Positions 1 to 8,200 of a stretch of DNA of 64,000 bases are shown here, one piece after another (within the stretch, counting starts at the first letter, position 1; each line of letters starts with the position of its first letter). The position numbers were made by a program, and so were the translations under genes. Origin of the DNA: Prevotella sp. P5-108 (lineage in GTDB: Bacteria > Bacteroidota > Bacteroidia > Bacteroidales > Bacteroidaceae); the NCBI RefSeq assembly GCF_002251385.1, contig NZ_NPJJ01000002.1, positions 18,313 to 82,312 of the forward strand, read 5' to 3'. The notes under the pieces are model-generated. The model was not told the origin of the DNA. It did not search any database and saw only the letters and a list, made by a program, of their open reading frames with translations.

Positions 1-226
1 GTCCGTCGATGCGGTCCAGCGTTCCCGCGAGGATATGGCGGTCGGCGATGGGCGGGATGATGACGGGAATGCCGCCGGCAGCCTCTACCTGGCGGTAGTA
101 GCGGTCGCGCAGCGTGGCGTCGCCCTGACTATAATTTGCAGTAATGCCTATCACCGGACGGCTTTCACCCTCGGGATAGGCAGTATATATCTTCTGGAGA
201 TGGGCCTCCAAATCGAAATGTTCCAT
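1..226 (-). CDS. Class I glutamine amidotransferase-like protein (peptidase C26 / PuuD type), N-terminal part only
   Basis: The first 75 residues of a protein that runs off the left edge. After a short leader it reads RPVIGITANY, then YRQVEAAGGIPVIIPP. This pattern of a strand, a 'Y...V..AGG.P..LP' helix and a proline-rich turn is typical of the start of the C26 family, which includes gamma-glutamyl-GABA hydrolase PuuD. Those enzymes hydrolyse gamma-glutamyl amides with a Cys-His-Glu triad in the cytoplasm. The catalytic residues lie outside the window and cannot be checked. The gene sits 64 bases downstream of the Lrp regulator on the same strand, so co-transcription is possible. Family placement is fairly sure; the substrate is unknown. 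Confidence 0.72.
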   Translation of the reverse strand, partial: MEHFDLEAHLQKIYTAYPEGESRPVIGITANYSQGDATLRDRYYRQVEAAGGIPVIIPPIADRHILAGTLDRIDG

Positions 227-290
227 TATTATCAGATAGGCATAAACAAATACTTACTGTGGCTGTGGCACCACTGTCGGGACTGTCGGG

Positions 291-758
291 TCAGACCTCG
301 TCGGGCTGGATGGTTATCTCGCGCTTGATGCTCTGCTCGAGCGAGATGAGGGTCTCTGTCGACACCACGCCGGGGATGGTCTGCAGCTTGTTGTTGAGCA
401 GGTCCATGAGCTGCTCGTTGTCGCGGGCGTAGAGTTTCAGCAACATGGTGTATGAGCCAGTGGTGAAGTGACACTCCACAATCTCGGGTATGCACAGCAG
501 GCGCGACACTACCTCCTTGTACATGCTTCCGCGCTCGAGGTTGATGCCCACGTAGGTGCAGGTGGTATAGCCCAGACTCTTGGGGTTGACATAGAAACCG
601 CTGCCGGTAATCACTCCGTTGTCTATCAGATGCTGTACGCGCTGGTGAACGGCTGCACGCGACACGCCGCACTCGGCTGCCACATCCTTGAAGGGCATAC
701 GGGCGTTGGTGGATAAGATACCCAGTATCTTTTTATCCAGTTTATCTACTTTCTCCAT
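291..758 (-). CDS. Lrp/AsnC family transcriptional regulator
   Basis: A 155-residue protein of normal Lrp length. Residues about 5-55 form the winged helix-turn-helix (AECGVSRAAVHQRVQHL includes the recognition helix). Residues about 70-150 form the ligand-binding RAM domain that gives Lrp proteins their octameric structure and amino-acid response. A strong promoter lies just upstream: TTTG at 820-823 and TAATTTTG at 792-799 on the minus strand, 20 bases apart. The next gene downstream is an amidotransferase-like gene, which could be a target. Specific ligand not predictable. Confidence 0.92.
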   Translation of the reverse strand: MEKVDKLDKKILGILSTNARMPFKDVAAECGVSRAAVHQRVQHLIDNGVITGSGFYVNPKSLGYTTCTYVGINLERGSMYKEVVSRLLCIPEIVECHFTTGSYTMLLKLYARDNEQLMDLLNNKLQTIPGVVSTETLISLEQSIKREITIQPDEV

Positions 759-791
759 ATCTTGTAAAAGTGTTGGTTACGATTAACTCAA

Positions 792-823
792 CAAAATTAC
801 GCTTTTCTATTGATACTGGCAAA
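792..823 (-). promoter_or_regulatory. Promoter of the Lrp-family gene
   Basis: Bacteroidetes-type promoter on the minus strand: -33 box TTTG (823-820), a 20-base spacer, and -7 box TAATTTTG (799-792). The expected transcript start is near 786, giving a leader of about 28 bases. The -33 box overlaps the left arm of the rnhB terminator hairpin. Confidence 0.75.
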
Positions 824-862
824 CAAAATGCACGATATTTTACCCAATATCGTGCATTTTGT
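823..862 (-). terminator. rnhB: Hairpin terminator behind rnhB
   Basis: Perfect 17-bp stem (823-839 with 846-862) and a 6-base loop. It lies 24 bases past the rnhB stop and is followed on the minus strand by a T-rich run. It separates rnhB from the Lrp gene promoter. Confidence 0.75.
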
Positions 863-885
863 CAGTAATTGCCCTCTCCGAGGGG

Positions 886-1506
886 CTAATCATCGAATGG
901 TAGGGGCAGTTCCTGCCCGGTGAGGTTGTAACTGCGACGGTGATAGGGGGTGATGCCGTGCTGGCGTATGGCCTCGCGGTGCTCGCGGGTGGGGTAGCCC
1001 TTGTTGCGTCGCCAGCCATACTGCGGGCACTCGTCGTCGAGGGCGTCCATATAGTCGTCGCGGAAGGTCTTGGCCAGGATGCTGGCGGCGGCGATGGCCT
1101 GGTATTTGCCGTCGCCCTTGACGATGGTGGTGTAGGGCAGATCGCCGTAGGGCTTGAAGCGGTTGCCGTCGACGATGACGGCTTCGGGTCTCACGCCGAG
1201 CTGGTCCAGGGCGCGGTGCATAGCCAGGATGCTGGCGTTGAGGATGTTGATTTGGTCTATTTCCTCTGGGGTGACCACGCCCACAGCCCAGGCCACGGCG
1301 TCGTCCATAATCTGCTGGCGCAGTGCATACCTACGGCTGTGGCTCATCTGCTTCGAGTCGTTGAGGTCGGGATTGTCATAGTCGGCAGGCAGTATCACCG
1401 CAGCGGCATAGACACTGCCGGCAAGGCAGCCACGGCCAGCCTCGTCGCAGCCGGCCTCGATGCAGTCTTTATAATAATGTGGGAGGAGTGGATGGCGTTT
1501 GGTCAT
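886..1506 (-). CDS. rnhB: Ribonuclease HII
   Basis: A 206-residue enzyme that cuts the RNA strand of RNA-DNA hybrids and removes single ribonucleotides from DNA. The signature DEAGRG near residue 20 supplies the catalytic Asp and Glu. VDGNRF and the later KTFRDDYM segment supply the further metal-binding acids, and SILAKT is also family-typical. The ATG at 1506 (MTKRHPLL) is chosen because the frame's earlier start at 1536 falls inside the -7 box at 1534-1541. The gene ends with TAG, which shows that TAG works as a stop in this genome. It is divergent from the PARG-like gene. Confidence 0.95.
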   Translation of the reverse strand: MTKRHPLLPHYYKDCIEAGCDEAGRGCLAGSVYAAAVILPADYDNPDLNDSKQMSHSRRYALRQQIMDDAVAWAVGVVTPEEIDQINILNASILAMHRALDQLGVRPEAVIVDGNRFKPYGDLPYTTIVKGDGKYQAIAAASILAKTFRDDYMDALDDECPQYGWRRNKGYPTREHREAIRQHGITPYHRRSYNLTGQELPLPFDD

Positions 1507-1533
1507 AGGATAATCTGTTCTTGCTACAGGCTG

Positions 1534-1541
1534 CAAAATTA
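1534..1541 (-). promoter_or_regulatory. rnhB: rnhB promoter -7 box
   Basis: TAATTTTG on the minus strand, an exact TAnnTTTG match. It places the transcript start near 1528 and so rules out translation starts upstream of 1506. Confidence 0.65.
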
Positions 1542-1561
1542 CAAAAAAAAAGTGATTATCG

Positions 1562-1592
1562 TTTTGATACTCATTATTTTTTAGTAGCTTTG
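1562..1592 (+). promoter_or_regulatory. Promoter of the PARG-like gene
   Basis: TTTG (1563-1566), an 18-base spacer, and TAGCTTTG (1585-1592). An unusually good Shine-Dalgarno AAGGAGG follows at 1608-1614, eight bases before the ATG at 1623. Confidence 0.7.
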
Positions 1593-1622
1593 TGGTGATT
1601 AAAGATTAAGGAGGACTTGATT

Positions 1623-2987
1623 ATGTACAATCGCAGATTTACCCCACATTTCATTACCCGACTCGAGGATAATGAGATTTTTGTTTTTGGCAGCAATCTT
1701 TCTGGTTTTCATGGTGGAGGCGCAGCCCGCACTGCCCTCGACGCCTTCGGAGCCGTATGGGGCCAGGGCGTAGGCCTGCAGGGACAGAGCTATGCCATAC
1801 CCACCATGCAGGGAGGTGCCGAGACCATCAAGCCTTATGTAGACCAGTTTATTGCCTTTGCCGCCGAGCACAGCGAGCTTACCTTCCTGGTCACCCGCAT
1901 AGCCTGTGGCATAGCCGGGCTCCCTGTCAGCGAGATAGCGCCCCTCTTTGCCGCAGCCATAGACATGGAGAACGTGATACTGCCCAAGGACTTTGTAGAT
2001 GTCATCCACGCCACCTGCACCCCCGACCACGGATGGCAGGCCGAGACCGACTTCCTCCAGTCTTACCGCCATCTCAAGGGGTGTATGAAGAACGGCGACC
2101 GTGAGGCATACTACCAGATTAAGGGTCTGCGCACCAAGGTCTATCGCAACACCATCGACCTGGTGACCCAGGGCCACTACACCACCGAGGACGGCAAGCG
2201 CGTGGAGCTTGGCGACGGAGCGGAGATGATGAACGCCACGGTCTACTATGACCACGAGATAGAGACCGATGCGCCCACTGCCGACGAGACCTGCATCGAG
2301 GTGGTCAACGACGACTGCCTCGCCGTAGCCATGCGCCTCAAGGCCGACGGCTATACCCCCGCCGTGCTCAATATGGCCAACCGCCACCATCCCGGCGGTG
2401 GGGTAGACAATGGTGCCGCTGCCCAGGAAGAGACGCTCTTCCGCCGTACCGACCTCTATCGTTCGCTCTACCGTTTCTCGCCGCTTGCCAAGGTCTATGG
2501 TCTGCCGCCTTCGTCCCATCACTATCCCCTCGACAGTCACTTTGGCGGCATCTATACTCCCGGTGCTACCATCTTCCGCGAGAGCGAAGACCAGGGCTAC
2601 CGCCTCATGGCAGAGCCTGTGAGCATGGACTTCATCTCTGTGGCAGGCAAGAACCGCCCCGACCTCACCCCCGACGGACTGATAGCGCCCCACCATGTGT
2701 CTGCCATCTGCGACAAGATACGTACCATCCTGCGCATAGGACTTGCGCATCATCACGATGCCCTTGTGCTGGGCGCTTTGGGCTGCGGAGCCTTCTGCAA
2801 TCCGCCTGCCCATGTGGCGCGACTCTTCCACGAGGTGCTCTCAGAACCTGAGTTCTACCAGAAGTTCCGCTACATCACCTTTGCCATCATCGACGACCAC
2901 AACGCCCACCGTCCCCACAATCCCGAGGGCAACTACCGTCCCTTCTTCGCTGAGTTCAAGGACGGAGCAAGTGCCTTGCCTCTTTGA
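1623..2987 (+). CDS. Bacterial-type poly(ADP-ribose) glycohydrolase with an extra N-terminal domain
   Basis: A 454-residue two-part protein. The C-terminal part, from about residue 180, has the microbial PARG fold (TIGR02452 / DUF2263). Its diagnostic loop, near residues 258-272, reads HHPGGGVDNGAAAQEE; in this family the GGG and QEE motifs bind ADP-ribose and carry the catalytic glutamates. The N-terminal 150 residues (IFVFGSNLSGFHGGGAA) resemble the short macrodomain-like A1S_2505 family also found in phages. The likely role is release of ADP-ribose from modified proteins or nucleic acids in the cytoplasm. The ATG at 1623 is picked because of the strong AAGGAGG; the in-frame TTG at 1617 lies too close to it. 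The gene is divergent from rnhB. The function of the N-terminal domain is inferred only. Confidence 0.85.
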   Translation: MYNRRFTPHFITRLEDNEIFVFGSNLSGFHGGGAARTALDAFGAVWGQGVGLQGQSYAIPTMQGGAETIKPYVDQFIAFAAEHSELTFLVTRIACGIAGLPVSEIAPLFAAAIDMENVILPKDFVDVIHATCTPDHGWQAETDFLQSYRHLKGCMKNGDREAYYQIKGLRTKVYRNTIDLVTQGHYTTEDGKRVELGDGAEMMNATVYYDHEIETDAPTADETCIEVVNDDCLAVAMRLKADGYTPAVLNMANRHHPGGGVDNGAAAQEETLFRRTDLYRSLYRFSPLAKVYGLPPSSHHYPLDSHFGGIYTPGATIFRESEDQGYRLMAEPVSMDFISVAGKNRPDLTPDGLIAPHHVSAICDKIRTILRIGLAHHHDALVLGALGCGAFCNPPAHVARLFHEVLSEPEFYQKFRYITFAIIDDHNAHRPHNPEGNYRPFFAEFKDGASALPL

Positions 2988-3056
2988 CAGTCCAGCTGCG
3001 GCTGCCGGCGAGCCCTCGCGGCATAAGTCTCGGCTGTCGGCACCGATACGCATAGC

Positions 3057-3100
3057 CAACGGCAACACCAGAGCCTCCAGAGCTACTGGTGTTGCCGTTG
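3057..3100. repeat. Perfect 15-bp inverted repeat
   Basis: Arms 3057-3071 and 3086-3100 pair perfectly around a 14-base loop, between the convergent PARG-like and fucO genes. Neither side has a T-run, so it is not a classical terminator, although it could still stall or stabilise the PARG transcript. Confidence 0.5.
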
Positions 3101-3124
3101 ATGCTTTATCCCTGTTGACCCAGC

Positions 3125-3162
3125 AAAAAAATACGGCATCTGCCATGGAGACAGATGCCGTA
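3125..3162 (-). terminator. fucO: fucO terminator
   Basis: 11-bp stem (3132-3142 with 3152-3162), followed on the minus strand by seven T. It lies 28 bases beyond the fucO stop. Confidence 0.85.
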
Positions 3163-3189
3163 AACCTTGAAGATTATAAGTGTCTTGTA

Positions 3190-4344
3190 TTACAAGATGC
3201 TCTTGTAGAGGGCCACAATGTCGTCGCGTGTCACCTCGCGGGGGTTGCCCGGAGTACATACGTCGGCGATAGCCTGGTCGGCGAGTGCGTCGATGTCGGC
3301 CTCGGTGATACCCAGATCAGACAGATGGGCGGGGATGCCCACGCGGCGGCTCAGGTTCTCAATCTCGGTGCATGCAGCGTCGGCAGCCTCTTCCTTGGTC
3401 ATACCCGGAGTGTATACATCGAGCGCCTTGGCGATGTCTACATACTTGTCGAGAGCGGCAGGAGCGTTGAAACGCATTACTGTAGGCAACAGGATGGCAC
3501 AAGCCACACCGTGGGGCACATCGTGCAGAGCCGACATGGGGTGAGCCATGCCGTGGTCTACACCCAGACCTACGTTAGAGAAAGCCATACCAGCCACATA
3601 CTGGGCTACGGCCATACCGTTGCGGCCCTCGGGGTTGGTGGGGTCTTCTACGGCTACGGGCAGGTAGCGGTGAATCATATTGATGGCTTTGATTTCAAAC
3701 ATATCGCTCAGTTCCCAGGCACCCTTGGTGATTAGACCTTCGATGGCGTGGGTCATAGCGTCCATACCGGTAGCGGCGGTGAGGCTCTTGGGGAGCGAGT
3801 ACATCAGCTCGGCATCAACGATAGCTACACAGGGAATGTCGTTGGGGTCTACGCAGACCATCTTCTTCTGCTTGGTTTCGTCGATGATTACGTAGTTGAT
3901 GGTAGTCTCGGCAGCAGTACCGGCTGTGGTGGGCAGGGCGATGATTGGCACGGTCTTCTTCTTGGTGTCGGCCACGCCTTCGAGCGATACCACGTCGGCA
4001 AATTCGGGGTTGTTGCTTACAATACCGATACCCTTAGCGGTGTCCATGGCACTACCGCCACCGATAGCCACGATGAAATCGGCCTGGGCAGCCTTGAGGG
4101 CTTCTACACCCATCTTCACGTTGGTCACAGTGGGGTTGGGTTTTACGTCGTCATACACAGCGTAAGGAATGTTAGCCTCGTCGAGCACGTCGAGCACCAT
4201 CTTGGCAACGCCAAACTTCATCAGACCCTTGTCTGTTACTACCAATGCTTTGGTGAAACCCAGTCGGGCAACTACTCCAGGCAGCTCCTTGCGAGCACCG
4301 GGACCGAAGTAAGACACTTCGTTAAGGATAAATCTATTTACCAT
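3190..4344 (-). CDS. fucO: Lactaldehyde reductase / L-1,2-propanediol oxidoreductase (iron-dependent alcohol dehydrogenase)
   Basis: A 384-residue group III alcohol dehydrogenase, the same length as E. coli FucO and alike throughout (MVNRFILNEVSYFGPG at the start; NNPEFADVVSLEG; GNPREVTRDDIVALY at the end). AIGGGSAMDT is the NAD-binding loop. The Fe-binding Asp and His residues lie in ATGMDAMTHAIEG and in GVDHGMAHPMSALHDVPHG. It reduces lactaldehyde from fucose or rhamnose breakdown to propanediol. ATG 4344 matches the FucO start; the frame opens 25 codons earlier with no homology. No other fucose catabolic gene is present nearby. The 5' region holds repeated promoter boxes. Confidence 0.93.
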   Translation of the reverse strand: MVNRFILNEVSYFGPGARKELPGVVARLGFTKALVVTDKGLMKFGVAKMVLDVLDEANIPYAVYDDVKPNPTVTNVKMGVEALKAAQADFIVAIGGGSAMDTAKGIGIVSNNPEFADVVSLEGVADTKKKTVPIIALPTTAGTAAETTINYVIIDETKQKKMVCVDPNDIPCVAIVDAELMYSLPKSLTAATGMDAMTHAIEGLITKGAWELSDMFEIKAINMIHRYLPVAVEDPTNPEGRNGMAVAQYVAGMAFSNVGLGVDHGMAHPMSALHDVPHGVACAILLPTVMRFNAPAALDKYVDIAKALDVYTPGMTKEEAADAACTEIENLSRRVGIPAHLSDLGITEADIDALADQAIADVCTPGNPREVTRDDIVALYKSIL

Positions 4345-4474
4345 AAGTGTTTTTGTTGATAAATTGGTTAATGTTATATATATAATAATGTGTACTGGTA
4401 CAGGTATCGGTAGAGACACGAGGCGGAGGGCAAAGCAACAAACTTGTTTTTTGATTTATGCTTCCTGCCCGTAG

Positions 4475-4679
4475 CCTATCTTTTGCAAAGATAGTGCAAA
4501 CCCGAGTGCCATAAGCTCGCTTAATGGCCGAGGTGCCGCCTATCTTATGCAAAGATAGTGCAAGTCGAAGACAATGCCAAGAAAAACACGAAGTTTTTTT
4601 CAATTGGCATTGTTGAGGCGCCGCCTATCTTATGGAAAGATAGTGCAAGTCGAAGACAATGCCAAGAAAAACACGAAGT
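4475..4679 (-). repeat. Triplicated promoter-bearing repeat upstream of fucO
   Basis: Core copies at 4475-4499, 4535-4594 and 4620-4679. The last two are 60-bp direct repeats that differ at one base. On the minus strand, copies 1 and 2 contain TATCTTTG (4486-4493, 4550-4557), a perfect -7 box. Copy 2 also has TTG at 4578-4580, the right distance for a -33 box. In copy 3 the single difference changes the box's last G to C. Transcripts from here would give fucO a leader of roughly 130-200 bases. The rest of the 4345-4845 gap holds no gene that I can see. Confidence 0.72.
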
Positions 4680-4845
4680 GATAAATAAGAGGTCAAAAGA
4701 AACATAGATTATGGCTATACGCACGTTAAATAACTCAAAAACACATGATATACACCCTGTTTCTGTTAAATGTTACAAACAGGAAGTGGAGGGTATTGAT
4801 TTTTTAGATACATTTACAGCACCTAATATAAGGAAGGATACTACT

Positions 4846-7404
4846 ATGGTAAGTCTAACACTCAGAAACACAGTCTATGCACTACGCTGTATGGCGCTCA
4901 CCCTAATGGTGACCATGCTGGCTACGATGCAGACAATGGCGCAGGACACCAAGTCGCCCACGTGCCAGGTGACCGGAACCATACGCGACAAGGCTACCCA
5001 CGAGCCCGAGCTGGCAGCCACCATCATCGTGGCAAAGCAGTCGCAGCCTAAAGTGGCGTTCAAGAAAGGCGTGACCGACACGGGCGGAGTCTTCTCGCTG
5101 ACGCTCCCTGCCACCGACGCCCGATACATCCTCACCGCCTCGGTACTGGGCAAGAAGGCGGCATAGGTGAAACTGACCATGACGCCTGCCGACACGCTTA
5201 TCGACCTGGGCGATATTCTGCTCGCAGACGACGCCCGGCTGCTCGACGAGGTACAGGTGCTCGCCCAGAAACCCCTCGTGACCATGGATGTGGACAAGCT
5301 GACATACGATGTGGCTTCCGACCCTGACGCCAAATACATGATGACCTCGGAGATACTCAACAAGGTGCCTCTGCTCGATGTCGACGGCATGGGAAACATC
5401 AAGATGAATGGCACCACCAACTTCCTCATCCTGCAAAACGGGCGCCGCACCGCCGTGACGCGCCATCCCAAGGAAATCCTGCGCTCGCTGCCCACCGAAC
5501 TTATCAAGAGCATAGAGGTCATCACCTCGCCGGGAGCCAAATACGATGCCGAGGGCATAGGCGGCATCATCAACATCGTCATGCAGCGCCGCTACGAAGG
5601 CCACCTTACCAACCTCAACGGGGCAGTCAACAACATGGGCTTCGTCACCGGACTCTCGACCACTACCAAGATAGGCCGTTTCTCGATAGACGGATATATG
5701 AACTATAACCGCATACTCACACCCACCGGAAGCAACACCAGCCATACCTACAACTACGCCTCGGACTCCCGCGCTTACCAGCAGACCGCCAGCAGGCACA
5801 AGAGCAGAGGCAGCACGGAGTTTGCCAACATCAATGCCAGTTACGAGATAGATACTCTCCAACTGCTCACCCTCTCGCTGTCGGGGATGGGAAGCCAGCA
5901 GCGGCTGCCCGTATGGGGCAGCACCGAGATGTGGAACCGCGACCGCTCGCAGCTCGCCTACTCATATCTGCGCAGCAGCTTGGCGAAGGAGTCGTTTCTC
6001 AATGGAACGGCGGGCATAGACTATCAGCGTACAGGGCGATACAACAAGCAGCGACTTACCACGCTGTCATACCAGATAAGCACCAATCCACAGTGGATTA
6101 AGAACAACACCCAGTACGATGAGATAGTCTACAATACGCCTTCTGACATAATAGAGGAACTACAGCTCTATGCCAACCGCACCGACGCCGACAACAAGAG
6201 CGTAGAGCACACCCTCCAGGCCGACTATACCACGCCCATAGACAAACACAACACCATAGAGACCGGACTCAAATACATCGTGCGCAACAACGAGAGCACC
6301 AATGACATCTACGATGCCCGCATTGTCGTCGGCGACTTTGTCTACAACGACCAGCGCAGCAACCACTACAAGAACCGCAACGACATTCTGGCTGCCTATC
6401 TCAGTTATACTTACCACAGCGCGGCTGTCTCCCTCATGCCCGGTCTGCGCTACGAATACACCTACCAGGACATACGCTACCTCTCGGGAGCTATGGGTGC
6501 CGACGCCGATTATAGCGGACACTATGCCTATCTGGTGCCCTCGATGAAGGTCAACTTCAAGGTAGGACCCCACCAGTCGCTGCGCCTCGAATATGGCATG
6601 CGCCTGTCGCGCCCCAGCATCTATTATCTGAACCCCTACTTCAATGACCTCAACCCGCAGCGCATCACCCAGGGCAACGGAAAGCTCGATGCCGAGCGCA
6701 GCCACAACTTCGGCATCACCTATGGCAACTTCACCCGCCGGCTGAACCTCAACATGTCGCTCGGATACCGTCGTCTCGACAACGGCATCGAGCAGGTGAG
6801 CCGTATCATAGGCGACGGGGGCGAATACTTTGACGAAGGCAAGCACTATGCAGCCCCGGGCGCGCTCTACAGCACCTATATGAATATAGGCCGCACCCAG
6901 CGCACGGCTCTCGATGTGTATCTTAGATGGAATATGAACAGCCGCATCAGCTGGACCATCAATTCCAACCTGTCTTATCTGGACCTCTCTGATCCCGCGC
7001 GCCAACTGCGCAACCACGGATGGCAGACCTCGCTCAGCGGCAGCACCTTGGTGAGACTGCCTGGTGACCTGAGACTCATGGGCAGAGTGGCATACAGCAG
7101 CCGCAGTGTGATGTTGCAGGGCAACAACAATTCAATGTTGACCTATAACATCGGACTTACCCGCTCTTTCCTCAAAGACAAGAGGCTCACCTTGTCGCTC
7201 ATGGCAACCGAGTTTGCCCGCAGTTGGATGACACGTAGCACCACCACCTACGGCACCAACTTCTATATGCAAAGGGATAACCAGGTGAAGCGCCAGTATT
7301 TCGGTCTGACAGTTATGTACCGCTTCGGCACGCTCCGCCAGTCGGCTACCAAGCGCGCAAGCCACGGTATACACAACGATGACCTCAAGGCGGGAGACCG
7401 CTGA
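4846..7404 (+). pseudogene. TonB-dependent receptor-like outer-membrane beta-barrel protein, interrupted by an in-frame TAG
   Basis: One continuous frame of 852 residues with a single internal stop, TAG at 5164-5166 (codon 107). Start ATG 4846 has AAGGAAGGA just upstream and a signal peptide ending near TMAQ. Residues about 38-110 form a carboxypeptidase-regulatory-like domain. The segment just after the stop (TLIDLGDILLADDARLLDEV) continues that domain directly. A plug-like region follows (NGRRTAVTRHPKEILRSLPTELIKSIEVITSPGAKYDAEG), then a barrel of the outer-membrane protein beta-barrel family (GLRYEYTYQDIRYL, MRLSRPSIYYLNPYFNDLNPQ). Such proteins sit in the outer membrane. No frame damage is seen elsewhere, so the stop is recent, suppressed or an assembly error. 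The substrate is unknown. Confidence 0.85.
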
Positions 7405-7460
7405 AGGGATATTGGAATCTTTGTGTTAATTATTATCTGGGTCACATACCGCATAAAAGT

Positions 7461-7512
7461 AAATCCTAATCGGGTTGGATTCCTCTCTTGGTATCCAACC
7501 CGATTAGGATTT
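7461..7512 (+). terminator. Very strong hairpin after the barrel gene
   Basis: Perfect 20-bp stem (7461-7480 with 7493-7512) around a 12-base loop, 57 bases after the barrel gene stop. There is no long T-run after it, so terminator is likely but not certain. From here to 7770 I see no gene. Confidence 0.6.
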
Positions 7513-7770
7513 GCTCAATATGGATTCAGCTGATAGTAAATGATGATTATCAGGTCGTAATTAGAGCGTATGTATATGTTCTGGAGATTGCTGCTATTTA
7601 TGACATTCCTTTTCTGATGGCAAAATCACGTTTCCTGTTTTACCATCCAGTTGAAGGAGTGTGCTTCGTCAAGTTGAAGTATAGACTAATAGCTATGATT
7701 ACTCTCCCAGTAAAATTCTTTTTGTGTGTTTTGTCTTTTATAGACGATAATTTTATGTCGATAATGTCGT

Positions 7771-8052
7771 TTATAAAAGATAAAATAGGTATCTATAGGT
7801 TTGATCTTGGTCAGCACCCATATGTGCAAATTTTGCACATGTGATATTTTCATCCAATTCACATTCCTTGAAAATGTTTCTTATATGGCGCATTATTACA
7901 GTACGATCTCTTCCGAATAATTCAGCCATTTAGTTTTGTGTAAGCCACACGGTATCCTTTTCCAACTTTACTTCAAGTTGGGTATTGCCATCATCAGTCG
8001 TATATAGGACGATGGACGAACTATTATTTGCAACAATTTTATTCTCAGTCAT
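7771..8052 (-). pseudogene. Remnant of a RhuM-family (virulence/DNA-binding-like) gene
   Basis: From ATG 8052 the minus strand reads about 40 residues, including TTDDGNTQLEVKLEKDTVWL and LTQN. A TAA stop follows, and then in the same frame MAELFGRDRTVIMRHIRNIF, KECELDENITCAKFAHM and a final stop near 7771. This matches the N-terminal part of RhuM-family proteins, which occur in mobile and defence-related regions of gut bacteria. The rest of the protein (normally about 330 residues) is missing. The flanks are AT-rich, unlike the GC-rich neighbouring genes, which suggests old horizontal acquisition and decay. Confidence 0.72.
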
Positions 8053-8200
8053 ATTCATCCTTGCTCCTTATATAGAATCCACATCTTCTTTATCTTACCA
8101 GCAATCTGTTACGTTTTTACATACATGATTACGTTGATAAAAAATAGAAGCTTAATACAGAATAATTCAGTAACTTATTTTTGGCTTAGAAAAATACTTC

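Noticed and set aside
3057..3100. Terminator of the PARG-like gene
   Set aside because: Perfect stem but no T-run on either strand, so it is listed only as an inverted repeat.
5164..5166. TAG recoded as an amino acid genome-wide
   Set aside because: rnhB, ribD and the giant 2634-residue gene use TAG as their final stop at positions consistent with family length.
7488..7844. 118-residue plus-strand frame
   Set aside because: It overlaps the RhuM remnant and starts within the hairpin; no family resemblance.
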